From Azohydromonas lata NBRC 102462 (GTDB taxonomy: Bacteria > Pseudomonadota > Gammaproteobacteria > Burkholderiales > Burkholderiaceae_C), in contig NZ_BCTC01000030.1 of NCBI RefSeq assembly GCF_001571085.1, forward strand, positions 1-64,000: a stretch of 64,000 nucleotides of DNA. The letters run 5' to 3'. The notes beneath the pieces are model-generated. The model saw only the letters and a program-made list of their open reading frames with translations. It was not told the DNA's origin and searched no databases. Shown here piece after piece: positions 27,600 to 37,500 of this stretch (the first letter of the stretch is position 1; each line of letters starts with the position of its first letter). The position numbers and the translations under genes are program-made.

Positions 27600-29165
27600 A
27601 TGGATGACGACGCCCCGCCGCCCGCGCCCAACCCCGAACCGCTGCGCGCGCAACTGCAGCGGCTCACCGGCGCGCCGGTGGCGCTGCTGCAAACGCACAT
27701 CTCCTGGGTGCTGCTCACCGCGCGCCTGGCCTTCAAGCTGAAGAAGCCCGTGCGGCTGCCCTTCGTGGACTTCAGCACCGCGGCCCGCCGCAAGCAGGCC
27801 TGCCTGGACGAGCTGCGGCTGAACCGCCGCCTGGCCGCGTCGCTCTACCTGGGCGTGCTGCCCGTGCGCGGCACGCCGGATGCGCCACGCCTGGGTGGCG
27901 GCGCTCCGGTGCTGGACCACGCCGTGGCCATGCGCCGCTTTCCCGACGGCGCACTGATGTCCGAGCGGCTGCGCGCGGGCCAACTGCTGCCGCGCCACGT
28001 CGAGCGCCTGGCCGAACGCCTGGCGGACTTCCATCGCGGCGCCGCCGTGGCCGCGGCCGACGGCCCCTTTGGCCAGCCCGCGGGCGCGTGCGAGGCGGCC
28101 TTGACGGTGCTGGACCAGCTCGACGATGCCCTGGGCGTCGACGCCCGGCTGCAGGCCCTGCGCGCCTGGGTCCGCCAACAAGGTGAAAACCTGGCGCCCG
28201 TGCTGCGGCGGCGGCTTGATGCCGGCGCCGTGCGCGAAGGCCACGGCGACCTGCACCTGGCCAACCTCATCGTCCTGGGCGAAGGCGAGCGGGAGGAGGC
28301 CACCGCCTTCGACTGCATCGAATTCGACCCCGCGCTGCGTTGGGCCGACGTGATGGCCGACATCGCCTTCACCACCATGGACTTGCAGGCCCATGGCCGC
28401 GCGGACCTGGCCTTCCGCTTCCTGGACGTGTACTTGCAGCGCGGCGGCGACTACGCGGGCACCCGCGTGCTGCGCTTCTTCCAGGTCTACAGGGCGCTGG
28501 TGCGCGCGCTCGTCGCGGCGCTGTCGCCGGAGGCGTCCTCGGCGCCGTCCGGCCCGCGGCCGGACTACCTGGCCTGCGCCCAGGCGCTGGTCGCCGCCGG
28601 CCGCGCGCCGCGCCTGCTGATCACCTACGGCCTGTCGGGCAGCGGCAAGTCCACGCTGGCCCAGGCGCTGGCGGCGCAGGCCGGGGCGGTGCGCGTGCGC
28701 TCGGACGTGGAGCGCAAGCGCCTCTTTGGCCTGCAGGCGCTGCAGCGCTCGGCGGCGCTTGGGCTGGACCTCTACACGCCGCAGGCGGGCCGGCGCACGT
28801 TCGAGCACCTGCTGGCGTGCGCGCGCGAGGCGCTGTTGGGCGGCTTTGCGGTGATCGTGGACGCCGCGTTCCTCAGCCGCGAGCACCGGCGGCTGTTCGA
28901 GCACCTGGCCTGGCAGTTGGGCGTGCCCTTCGGCATCCTGGCCTGCGGTGCCGATGCAGCCACCTTGCGCGAGCGCGTGGCCGCGCGCGACGCGGCCGGC
29001 AGCGACCCGTCCGAGGCCGGCGTGGCGGTGCTGGAAAAGCAGCTCGCAACGGCCGAGCCGCTGGAGGCCGCGGAGCGCGCCTGCGCCATGGAAGTCCTGA
29101 CGGACCAGCCGGTGGACGTGCCGGCACTGGCCGCGCGCTGGCTGGCGCAGCCGCCGGCCGCCTGA
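27600..29165 (+). CDS. Bifunctional aminoglycoside-phosphotransferase-like/P-loop kinase protein
   Basis: The protein has 521 residues. The N-terminal two-thirds (about 1-320) has a kinase-like APH fold with KLKKPVRLPFVDFS, REGHGDLHLANLI (catalytic HGD) and FDCIEFDPALRWAD (metal-binding aspartate). The C-terminal part is a P-loop kinase domain with YGLSGSGKST (about residue 341) and VDAAFLSREHRRLF, related to zeta-toxin or gluconokinase-like kinases. The fused pair is a widespread but uncharacterised family. There is no evidence it confers drug resistance. Confidence 0.9.
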   Translation: MDDDAPPPAPNPEPLRAQLQRLTGAPVALLQTHISWVLLTARLAFKLKKPVRLPFVDFSTAARRKQACLDELRLNRRLAASLYLGVLPVRGTPDAPRLGGGAPVLDHAVAMRRFPDGALMSERLRAGQLLPRHVERLAERLADFHRGAAVAAADGPFGQPAGACEAALTVLDQLDDALGVDARLQALRAWVRQQGENLAPVLRRRLDAGAVREGHGDLHLANLIVLGEGEREEATAFDCIEFDPALRWADVMADIAFTTMDLQAHGRADLAFRFLDVYLQRGGDYAGTRVLRFFQVYRALVRALVAALSPEASSAPSGPRPDYLACAQALVAAGRAPRLLITYGLSGSGKSTLAQALAAQAGAVRVRSDVERKRLFGLQALQRSAALGLDLYTPQAGRRTFEHLLACAREALLGGFAVIVDAAFLSREHRRLFEHLAWQLGVPFGILACGADAATLRERVAARDAAGSDPSEAGVAVLEKQLATAEPLEAAERACAMEVLTDQPVDVPALAARWLAQPPAA

Positions 29166-29184
29166 AAGCCGATTGACAGCGCCC

Positions 29185-31548
29185 TCAGGGGCGCGATGTG
29201 AACCCCTTGCCGTCCAGCAGCCGCAGCCCGTTGGCCACCACCAGCAGGCTCGCGCCCATGTCGGCGAACACCGCCATCCACATCGTGGCGCTGCCGGCCA
29301 CGGCGAAGCCGAGGAACACGGCCTTGATGCCCAGCGCCAGCGCCACGTTCTGCCACAGCACGGCCGTCATGCGGCGCGACAGCCGGATGAGCGCGGGCAG
29401 GCGGCGCAGGTCGTCGTTCATCACCACCACGTCGGCCGCCTCCATGGCGATGTCGGTGCCCGCGCCGCCCATGGCGATGCCGATGTCCGCGCGCGCCAGC
29501 GCCGGTGCGTCGTTGATGCCGTCGCCGGCCATGGCCGTGGGCCCGAGCCGCTGCTGCAGCGCCTCTATGGCGCGCAGTTTTTCTTCCGGCAGCAGGGGGG
29601 CCTGCACTTCGGTGATGCCCACCTCGGCGGCCACCGCGCGCGCCGTGGCCGTGTTGTCGCCGCTCAGCAGCACGGGCACCACGCCCATCGCGCGCAGCGC
29701 GGCCACGGCCTCGGCGGACTCGGCGCGCAGCGTATCGGCCACGGCAAAGAGGGCCAGCACCTGCCGCTCGTCGGCCAGCAGCGCCACCGTGCGGCCGGCG
29801 GCCTCGTGGCGCTGCAGCTCGGCCTCCAGCGCCGCATCGCACAGGCCGCGCTCGTGCACCAGGCCGTGGTTGCCCAGCACCAGGGCGCGGCCGTCCACCA
29901 GCGCCTGCACGCCGCGGCCGGTGAGGGCCTCGAAGCGCTCCACGGGCAGCGGCGGCGTACCGGCCGGCGCATTGGCCAGCGCCGCGGCGATGGCCTGCGA
30001 GACGGGGTGGTCGGAGCGGCCCGCCAGGCTCGCGGCGCAGCGCAGCGCCAGGGCCTCGTCGCCCGCGAGCACGCGCTGCTCGACCAGGCGCGGGCGCCCG
30101 GCGGTGAGCGTGCCCGTCTTGTCCAGCGCCACGGCGCGCAGCCGCCGCGCCTGCTCCAGGTAGGCGCCGCCCTTGACCAGCACGCCCGCCCGCGCCGCGG
30201 CGGCCAGGGCGCTGACCACCGTCACCGGCGTGGAGATCACCAGCGCGCAGGGGCAGGCGATGACGAGCAGCACCAGCGCGCGGTACACGGCCTGCGCCCA
30301 GCTCCAGTCCAGCAGCGTGGGCGCGAGCAGCGCCACGCCCAGCGCCAGCGCGAACACGGCCGGCGTGTAGGCGGCGGCAAAGCGGTCCACCAGGCGCTGC
30401 ATGGGCGCGCGGGTGGACTGCGCCTGCTCCACGGCGTGGATGATGCGGGCCAGCGTGCTGTCCGAGGCCGCGGCCGTCACGCGCAGCTCCAGCTCCTGCG
30501 CGCCGTTGACCGTGCCGGCGAACAGCGCGTCGCCGGGGCGCTTGTCCACCGGCAGGCTCTCGCCGGTGACGCTGGCCTGGTCCACCGTGCCCTGGCCGGC
30601 CGTGACCACGCCGTCCAGCGGGATGCGCTCGCCCGGGCGCACGCGCACGCGGGCCTGCAGCGGCACCTGCTCCACCGGCTGCGCCTGCCAGCGGCCGTCG
30701 GCCTGCTGCACCAGCGCCTCGGCCGGCGCCAGCGCCATGAGCTTCTGGATGGCGTTGCGCGCGCGGTCCACGGAGCGCGCCTCTATGAGCTCGGCGATGG
30801 CGTAGAGCGCCATCACCATGGCGGCTTCGGGCCACTGGCCGATGACGAAGGCCCCGGCCACCGCCACCGCCATCAGCGCGTTGATGTTGAGCTTCAGGCG
30901 CAGCAGCGCCTTGAAGCCCTTGCGGAAGGTGTCCACGCCGGCCAGGGCGATGGCGCCCAGCGCCACGGCCATGCCCAGCAGCCGCAGCGCCGTGGAGCCC
31001 TCGCCCAACAGGTGCAGCCCTTCGGCGGCGGTGGCCAGGGCCAGCGCGGCGCCCAGCCGCACGAGGCCGGGCTGCAGGCCGTGGTCGTGGCCATGCCCGT
31101 GGCCGTGGTCATGCCCATGTTCTTGCGCGTGCCCATGGTCGTGGTCGTGGGAGTGGGCCTGGGCGTGGCCCGCGGCCGTGGCCGCCTGGCCGGCGCCCGC
31201 GCGGCCGGGCGTGACGTCGGTGGCCGCGTAGCCCGCGGCGCCGATGGCCTGCAGTGCCGCGGGCATCACCTCGGCCGGGGCGCTGATGGCCAGGGTGCGG
31301 GCGGTGAGCTGAAAGCGCAGCGCTTTGATGCCGGCCACGCCGGCCAGGGCGCGGCGGATGTCGGCCTCCTCGACGGCGCAGTCCATGTCCGGGATGCGCA
31401 GCAGCGTGGCACCGGGCGGGGGCGGCAGCTCGGCGGGCGTGCCGCGGCTGCGGCGCTGCAGGGTGACGACGGGTGCGGCTGCGCCGGCGGAGCCGCACCC
31501 GCAGGCGGCGTCGGAACAGGAGCTGGGCTGCTTGTCGTCGGTGCTCAT
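29185..31548 (-). CDS. Heavy-metal P1B-type ATPase (Zn2+/Cd2+/Pb2+ exporter type)
   Basis: The protein has 787 residues. An N-terminal metal-binding HMA domain shows DMDCAVEE, in which the acidic pair after the cysteine is typical of Zn/Cd/Pb rather than copper transporters. It is followed by a His/Asp/Gly-rich linker (about residues 128-165, repeats of HGHDH type). The membrane CPC motif is in VIACPCALVIS (about residue 432), the phosphorylation site DKTGTLT (about 473), and the tail shows VVANGLRLL. It exports divalent toxic metals from the cytoplasm. An additional cysteine cluster (CSDAACGCG) lies at the N-terminus. No MerR-type metal regulator gene is adjacent. Confidence 0.95.
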   Translation of the reverse strand: MSTDDKQPSSCSDAACGCGSAGAAAPVVTLQRRSRGTPAELPPPPGATLLRIPDMDCAVEEADIRRALAGVAGIKALRFQLTARTLAISAPAEVMPAALQAIGAAGYAATDVTPGRAGAGQAATAAGHAQAHSHDHDHGHAQEHGHDHGHGHGHDHGLQPGLVRLGAALALATAAEGLHLLGEGSTALRLLGMAVALGAIALAGVDTFRKGFKALLRLKLNINALMAVAVAGAFVIGQWPEAAMVMALYAIAELIEARSVDRARNAIQKLMALAPAEALVQQADGRWQAQPVEQVPLQARVRVRPGERIPLDGVVTAGQGTVDQASVTGESLPVDKRPGDALFAGTVNGAQELELRVTAAASDSTLARIIHAVEQAQSTRAPMQRLVDRFAAAYTPAVFALALGVALLAPTLLDWSWAQAVYRALVLLVIACPCALVISTPVTVVSALAAAARAGVLVKGGAYLEQARRLRAVALDKTGTLTAGRPRLVEQRVLAGDEALALRCAASLAGRSDHPVSQAIAAALANAPAGTPPLPVERFEALTGRGVQALVDGRALVLGNHGLVHERGLCDAALEAELQRHEAAGRTVALLADERQVLALFAVADTLRAESAEAVAALRAMGVVPVLLSGDNTATARAVAAEVGITEVQAPLLPEEKLRAIEALQQRLGPTAMAGDGINDAPALARADIGIAMGGAGTDIAMEAADVVVMNDDLRRLPALIRLSRRMTAVLWQNVALALGIKAVFLGFAVAGSATMWMAVFADMGASLLVVANGLRLLDGKGFTSRP

Positions 31549-31617
31549 GGCGGCCTGGAAATCAAGGGATTACCCGCCATTGGACACCGCGCGGCCTGCG
31601 CCCGTGGCCGCTGCGGC

Positions 31618-33762
31618 TTAAGAGACCGCCGCGCCTGCCGGGGCTGCCTGGGTTGGCCGCGACGGCGACTCGGCGTTCCAGCTTCTCAAGGGAACCGGCC
31701 TGCCCGTGAAGTAGCCCTGCGCATAGTCGATGCCGATGGCGTGCAGCTCGTTCAGTATGGCTTCGTTCTCGACCCACTCGGCCACCGTGCGCATGTCGAA
31801 GGCGGCGGCCACGTGGTGTATGGATTCCACGATGGCGCGGTGCCGCGGGTCGCGGTGCAGGTCCTTGACGAAGCCGCCGTCTATCTTGAGCACGTCGGCC
31901 TTGAGCAGGTGCAGGTAGGCGAAGGACGACATGCCCGCGCCGAAGTCGTCCAGCGCGAAGCGCGCGCCCAGCGCGCGCAACTGCGCGATGACGGCCTGCG
32001 CGGCCTCCAGGTTGCCGATGGCCGCCGTCTCCGTGATCTCGAAGCACAGCCGGCGCGCGTCCACGCGGCTGCGCTTGATGTTGGCGACGGCCTCGTCGAG
32101 GAAGGCCAGGTCGCCCAGGGACTGGCCGGAGACGTTGATGGAGCAGTGCACGGAGGGCGTGCGCTGCATCCAGTCCAGGGTCTTGCGCAGCACCATGCGG
32201 TCCAGCGCGCTCATGAGCTGGTAGCGCTCGGCCGCGGGAATGAACAGCGCCGGCGAGACGAGCTGGCCGTCGTCGTCGCGCAGGCGCAGCAGGATTTCGC
32301 CGTACTTGACGCGGCTGACCCCCGGCGCCGTGGCCACGATGGGCTGGTAGAGCAGCTCGAAGCGGTCCTGCGCCAGCGCCTGCTGCAGCCGCGGGACCCA
32401 GTGCATCTCGCCGTGGCGCGCCTGCACGAGGGTGTCAGCCGAGGTGAAGAACTGCACCCGGTTGCGCCCGGCCTCCTTGGCCGCGTGGCAGGCGATGTCG
32501 GCATGGATCAGGGCCATGGAGGCCGGCTCGCCCGGGCCGGGCAGCTGCGCCACGCCCATGCTGGCGGTCACGCGGTGGGTGCCGCCCTCCCAGTGGAAGT
32601 GATGGTCCTGTATGCGCTTGCGCAGCGCCTGGGCGCGCTGCACGGCCTCGCCGGCCGAGCAGCCCTTGAGCAGCATGCCGAACTCGTCGCCGCCCAGCCG
32701 CGCCAGCAGGTCGTCCTTGCGCAGGCCGTCGCGCAGCAGTTGCGCCAGCTCGCGCAGCAGCAAGTCGCCCGCGGCGTGGCCCAGCGTGTCGTTGATGAGC
32801 TTGAACTGGTCGATGTCGAGGTAGCACAGCAGGTAGCCCGGCCAGCCCTGGGCGGCGGCGCAGCGGGCCAGCGCCTGCTCGAACTCCTGCCGGTTGAGCA
32901 GCCCGGTGAGCATGTCGTGGCGCAGGGCATGGGCCGCGCGCTCGGCCAGGCGGTGCTGCTCGCTCACGTCGCGGCAGACCCAGATCGCGCCCGTGCAGCG
33001 GCCCCGCGCGTCGTGGATGGGCGCCACCGTGTCGCTGATGGGGCACAGCGTGCCGTCGTGCGCGCGCAGCAGGCTGGCGCGCGTTTCCTGCTGCGCCTCC
33101 GGCAGGAACAGGCACTGCACCACCGGGCAGGGCCGCGGCTGCTGGTCGTCGGCCCACAGCAGCCTGACCACCTCGGCGAAGGGCCGCTCCACCACCTCGC
33201 GCGCATCCACGCGCAGCAGCGTTGCGGCGGCCGGGTTCAGCAGCTTGACCTGCCCATTGGCGTCCACGGTCACCACCGCGTCGGCCATGGACTCCAGCGT
33301 CACGCGCAACTGCTCGCGCTGTTCGCGCAGCTCGTCCAGGGCCCGCTCGGCACGCTCCTGCGTGGCCACCAGCATCTGCTCGTAGCGCCGCGTGGCGCTG
33401 GCGTTGAAAGCGGTCACGCTGATGAGCGCGTCCTCGCCGCTGGCGCCTTCGAGGTGCTGCGCGTTGAGCAGCACCGGCAGCGCCTGGCCGCCCGGCGTCG
33501 TCAGCTCCAGGGACACCTCGTTGGCAAAGCCCTGCAACGCGAGCAAGGGCACGACGTGGGAGCTGTAGAAGATGCGGCTGCCCGGCGTGAGCAGCTCCGT
33601 GAGCCGCAGCCGCTGCTCGATGTGCTGCGGGGGGCATCCCAGCCATTGGGCGAACAGCCGGTTGGCGCGGACGATGAGGCTGTCGGCGCCCAGCAGCAGG
33701 TGGCCGCAGGGGAGGTCTTCGTACAGCGGGGTCTGGCCTGAGGTGCCTGGTTGGGTGGACAT
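31618..33762 (-). CDS. PAS-GGDEF-EAL cyclic di-GMP protein
   Basis: The protein has 714 residues. Order: PAS domain (about 10-125) resembling RsbP-type PAS (FAQWLGCPPQ, IFYSSHVVPLL), coiled segment, second PAS (about 150-275), GGDEF domain with an I-site RKDD and intact LGGDEF (about residue 360), and EAL domain. In the EAL domain the metal and catalytic residues look complete: E of GEILLRL, INVSGQ, FEITE, LDDFGAG, LKIDG, AEWVE and AQGYF. It may both make and break cyclic di-GMP. The related PAS of RsbP works with the alpha/beta hydrolase RsbQ; here that neighbour is reduced to a scrap (33772-33910). The start ATG at 33762 is the first in frame. Confidence 0.93.
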   Translation of the reverse strand: MSTQPGTSGQTPLYEDLPCGHLLLGADSLIVRANRLFAQWLGCPPQHIEQRLRLTELLTPGSRIFYSSHVVPLLALQGFANEVSLELTTPGGQALPVLLNAQHLEGASGEDALISVTAFNASATRRYEQMLVATQERAERALDELREQREQLRVTLESMADAVVTVDANGQVKLLNPAAATLLRVDAREVVERPFAEVVRLLWADDQQPRPCPVVQCLFLPEAQQETRASLLRAHDGTLCPISDTVAPIHDARGRCTGAIWVCRDVSEQHRLAERAAHALRHDMLTGLLNRQEFEQALARCAAAQGWPGYLLCYLDIDQFKLINDTLGHAAGDLLLRELAQLLRDGLRKDDLLARLGGDEFGMLLKGCSAGEAVQRAQALRKRIQDHHFHWEGGTHRVTASMGVAQLPGPGEPASMALIHADIACHAAKEAGRNRVQFFTSADTLVQARHGEMHWVPRLQQALAQDRFELLYQPIVATAPGVSRVKYGEILLRLRDDDGQLVSPALFIPAAERYQLMSALDRMVLRKTLDWMQRTPSVHCSINVSGQSLGDLAFLDEAVANIKRSRVDARRLCFEITETAAIGNLEAAQAVIAQLRALGARFALDDFGAGMSSFAYLHLLKADVLKIDGGFVKDLHRDPRHRAIVESIHHVAAAFDMRTVAEWVENEAILNELHAIGIDYAQGYFTGRPVPLRSWNAESPSRPTQAAPAGAAVS

Positions 33763-33771
33763 GCGAAACGC

Positions 33772-33910
33772 TCAGGCGTCAATGGCCAGTGGGTCGGTGA
33801 ATCGGCGGATCAGGCGGACGGTTTGCGCCGGTGCGCTCAGGTGCGGGCAGTGGCCCGTGGCCTGCATGATGGCCGGCTCGCCGCGCGGCAGATGGGCCTG
33901 CAGGCAGCGG
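33772..33910 (-). pseudogene. Remnant of an RsbQ-like alpha/beta hydrolase (C-terminal fragment)
   Basis: Reading the minus strand, about 45 codons before the stop at 33772 encode a typical RsbQ end: GRCLQAHLP, then IMQATGHCPHLSAPAQT and RRFTDP. ATGHCPHLSAP contains the catalytic histidine of RsbQ-type hydrolases. Upstream of this the similarity stops and no start codon or nucleophile region (GHSxG) follows; a perfect inverted repeat lies 76 bases further. The rest of the gene has been lost. Homologues are normally placed directly before PAS-signalling genes, as here. The fragment is probably not translated. Confidence 0.7.
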
Positions 33911-33954
33911 CCGGCGCCGGAGCGCCGGACATTGAGATGGACGAGTGCGGACAC

Positions 33955-34528
33955 AAAAAAACTACCGATGTGCCTATTTATCGACGCGATTCACAGCGAA
34001 CGGTGCTGTGAATCGCCCCTTTCATGGTTGTAACGGATGCGTACATGGGCGACTGACGCCTTGCTGACTGTTGCGCTGCCCTGGCCTGCACGCCGGCGCG
34101 CCCCGAAATATTGTTGAGATTGTGGCGCCGGGAATTTGGCGAAACCGAGTTCTTGGCTGGAAATGCAGTATTCAGGCAAAAAAGTACCGCCTGTCCAGCA
34201 TTTGGAGATGGGGCTTTGCTCTGCCGCAAAAACTGGTCTTGGCTCCAGCGGCGATGAGGGTTTGAATCAGGGGCTAAGCCGGCGCAACCAGTGGGAAGCA
34301 GTGGTTCGCTTCAAGCAGGCAAACCTCGTTTATTGAAGTTTCCCCGGGTAGCCAGGGAATTTCGCTGCCCTGTCGGCGGCTGAGTAAGTTTGGAAATTCA
34401 ATCCGGCAGCGGGGCGATGCCCATCCGGCGCGCACGCAAGCGCTGAAGGCGAGTATCGAAACATTTCAAGCCGACATAAGCCTGACGCCGCGAAGCCATT
34501 GCGGCCATGGGCTGTCGCGGCCTGGTAC
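33955..34528. other. Gene-poor, A+T-richer intergenic stretch
   Basis: No reading frame with the codon bias of the neighbours is present in these 574 bases. The stretch contains one perfect inverted repeat: GCGATTCACAG at 33986-33996 and CTGTGAATCGC at 34006-34016 around nine bases. Base composition is visibly richer in A+T than the surroundings. It may be the scar of a deletion or insertion, since it abuts the truncated hydrolase. Possible promoters for the divergent or downstream genes cannot be assigned. Confidence 0.55.
33986..34016. repeat. Perfect 11-bp inverted repeat
   Basis: GCGATTCACAG and CTGTGAATCGC are exact inverse copies separated by nine bases. No T-run directly follows on either strand, so it is not a clear terminator. 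It could be a mobile-element end, an operator or an RNA hairpin. Confidence 0.55.
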
Positions 34529-37500
34529 TCACGGCGCGGGCGCTCCCACGCAGGCCGCGGCCTGGCGCTGCAGCCGCTCCACGGCCAGGGCCGGCAGCAG
34601 CCAGCTTGAGCCGTAGCGCAGGCCGTCCGGGTGCAGGGCCAGGATGCGCAGGGCGGGCTCGGTGCTGTCGCGGGCCACGCCACCCAGGTCCGCGCGCAGC
34701 GTGGCCAGGGCCTGTGCCAGGCGGGATTCGGCCAGCGCCGCCGCGGCCTGGGCCTGCGCCGGGCGCTGCGGCTGCAGCCAGGGCCATCGCGCCGCCGGGG
34801 CCGGCGCCTGGCACAGCGGGCGGCGCGGCTCGTGCGCGTCGCCTGCGGGCACGGCGCAGCCCGCCACCGGCTGCGCCATGGCCAGTTGCAGCGTGTCCGG
34901 GGCGCGCTGGTGCGGCGCCGGGCATTTCCCGTTCACCGGGGCGGTCGGCGCCTCGTCGGCGCGCACCAGCAGCAACTGCGGCAGCAGGTGCGCGCGCAGC
35001 CAGGCCAGCCGTGCCTCGCCCAAGGCCGCGCAGTGCGGCCAGCCCTCGCGGCCGGCCGCGTTGCCGGAGAGGCAGTGCGAGAGTCTCTGCAGCAGGTCCA
35101 GCATGGCCTGCGCGCCGCCGGGGTCGGCACTGCCGCCGTCGCCCAGGTGGCCGCACACCGGGCCGGGCGGATCGTGGGCGCGGGGCGCGTCGCTGGCGGC
35201 TTCTTCGGCGGGGCTGGCGCTGCGGTCGCGGCAGCGCTCGTGCGAGCCCCGCAGCGCGCCCGGCGGATGCAGTGGTGCCGCGCGCGCGGCGTTGTGCGCG
35301 GCCGTGCCCAAGGGCAGGTCCAGGCCGGTGAGGCCCAACTGGTCGTGCGCGCCGGGGAAGTCCGTCCAGGCGATGCGCAAGTCGCTGGCGATGGCACGCT
35401 CGCCCGTCTCCAGCCACTGCGCCTGCAGCAGCAGGTAGGGCAGGTGGTCGCTGGGGTAGGACAGCGCCTGGCGGCGAGACTCCATCAGCCCAAGCCGCAA
35501 CCCCGGGCTGGCCGACTCCAGCGCCTGCTCGAACCAGGCCGCGCGCGAGAGCACGCCGCAGCCCGGCAGGCCGCACCAGCGCGTGGGCAGCAGCCAGGCC
35601 AGCGCGTCCTCGAACAGCCCGGCCGACAGCAGCGGCGACTGCAGGTCCGCGCGCGCGAAGGCGAGCACGCAGTCCTCGTCGATGTGGCCGTCCACGGCGC
35701 ACGCCCGCGTGAGCGCCGCGCCCACGCCCGCGCCGCCCGCGCCGGTGATGGCGAAGGTGCGGCGCAGCCATTGCGAGTCGCGCTGGTTGAGCTGCTGCAG
35801 CGCCAGTGCCGTCCAGGCCGCGGCGCGCAGGCCCGCGCCGTCGCCGGCGGCCAGGTACACGCGCAGCGCGCCTTGCGCGTCCAGCGCCAGCGGCGGCGTG
35901 CAGGCGGGGTCGTCCGCGGCGTCGGCGCCGGTGCCGGCGGAGGTGGCCGCCGCGCCGTCGTGGCCGCACAGCGAGTGCAGCCAGGTGCCCAGTGCGGCGT
36001 CCAGCGTGGGCCGGCGGTCGGCCTGGGCCACGGCCTCGGCTTCGGCCGGCATGCGGGCGCTGGCGCCGTGGTCCGCGCCCAGGAGCACCAGCAGCGCCAG
36101 CGCCCACAGGCCGCCGGCGGCCAGCGCCGCCGTGGCACCCAGGGGCCGGCGCGGTGCGTCGGCGCGGGCCAGGGCGTGGCGCCGCGCCTCGCGCAGCGCC
36201 AGCGTGTGGGCCAGCAGCAGCACGCCGCCCAGCAGCGCCGTGAAGCCCAGCATGCGCAGCCCGCCCGCGGCGGCGGCGCCTTCGGGGTCCACGGCCGGCC
36301 ACACGGCGGCGTTGGCCGACCAGCCCGCCCAGGCCAGGCCCAGCAGGGCCAGCAGCAGCACGCCGGACCACGGGCGGGCGCTGGCCAGCTCGAACAGCGA
36401 CAGCGCGCCCAGCACGCACAGCCACAGTGCCAGCGTCAGCAGCGCCGCGGGCAGTGCCAGCGAGGGCAGCACGTCCAGCGGGCCGGCGTTGCTTGGGCCG
36501 GGCAGCAGGTCCAGCACGCGGCAGCCCAGCAGCAGGCCCAGCAGCAGCGGCGCCAGTGCCTGCGGCGGCAGCAGGTTGCACAAGCGGTACTTGGGCGCCG
36601 GCAGCGCGGGGGCGTCCGGGGCGGCCACCACGCCCGCGCGCGCGGCCAGGGCGGGCCAGGTGAAGGCGTCGTAGCACAGCACCTCGGCCACGAGGTGGCG
36701 GCGCAGCAGGAAGCCGCCGCCCAACGCCAGCGCGGCCAGGCCGAAGAGCACCAGCAGCACCACCGGCACGGGCCAGGGCGCGGTGGCGCCCAGGGTCTGC
36801 TGCCGCACCGTCTCGCGCACCGTTTGGGCGGCGGCCGCGGCCATGAGCAGCGCGGGGGCCAAGCCCAGCATGCGGGCCCAGATCCGCGCCACGGCCTGGC
36901 CCGGCGGCGTGCTGCCGGGTGCCGCGGGCCTGGGGCCGTGCGGGCGGCGCAACTGGCAGGCCGCGCGCGTCCACAGCCAGCACGCGTGCACCAGCAGCCA
37001 CAGCGCCAGGCCCGTGAGGGCGAAGCCGCCCACCATGCCCAGCGTGCGCAGCAGCCGCTCGGCCAGCCCGGCGTGGCTGGCGCGAAACGGCGACACGGCG
37101 GTGGCATAGAGCGCGTCGCCCGCCACGCCCGTGCCCAGCAGCAGCGCCGCCAGCGCCGCCAGCGCCAGCAGCACGCCGCGGCTGCGCAGCACGATGTCCA
37201 CCACCGCCGCGCGCAACTGCGCGCGCTGCGTGCGCTGCGCCGCGGGCGCCTGCGCGGGCAGGGTCACGCCCATGAGCCAGGCCAGCGCCGTGGCCGCGTG
37301 CAGCAGCACCACCACGCCCACGAGCCAGGCCTTGCTCGCGTGGGCGCCGCAGCCCAGTTGCGCGAGCCAGGGGCCGCGCGGCTGGCCCGGCGGCGTGCAG
37401 CTTGGGGAGCCGAAGCCCATGAGCAGCAGCGCGGCGGCGGCCAGGCCCAGGGTCACCCAGACGTCCTGCCGGACCAGGCGCAGGCCGGGCTGGCGCCGCG

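Noticed and set aside
27600-29165. Aminoglycoside resistance gene
   Set aside because: The fused APH/P-loop architecture belongs to an uncharacterised housekeeping-type family, with no sign of a resistance cassette or transfer.
29173-33741. A 1522-codon plus-strand frame
   Set aside because: It mirrors the P-type ATPase and GGDEF-EAL genes, is low-complexity (Gln, Arg, His, Gly) and has no motif.
33978-34336. Several short frames in the gene-poor stretch
   Set aside because: Overlapping each other on both strands, without ribosome sites or codon bias.
34398-34528. Possible continuation of a frame into the gene-poor stretch ending MGIAPLPD
   Set aside because: It lies in a shadow frame and not in the frame of the membrane protein, which stops at 34529; no start or homology.
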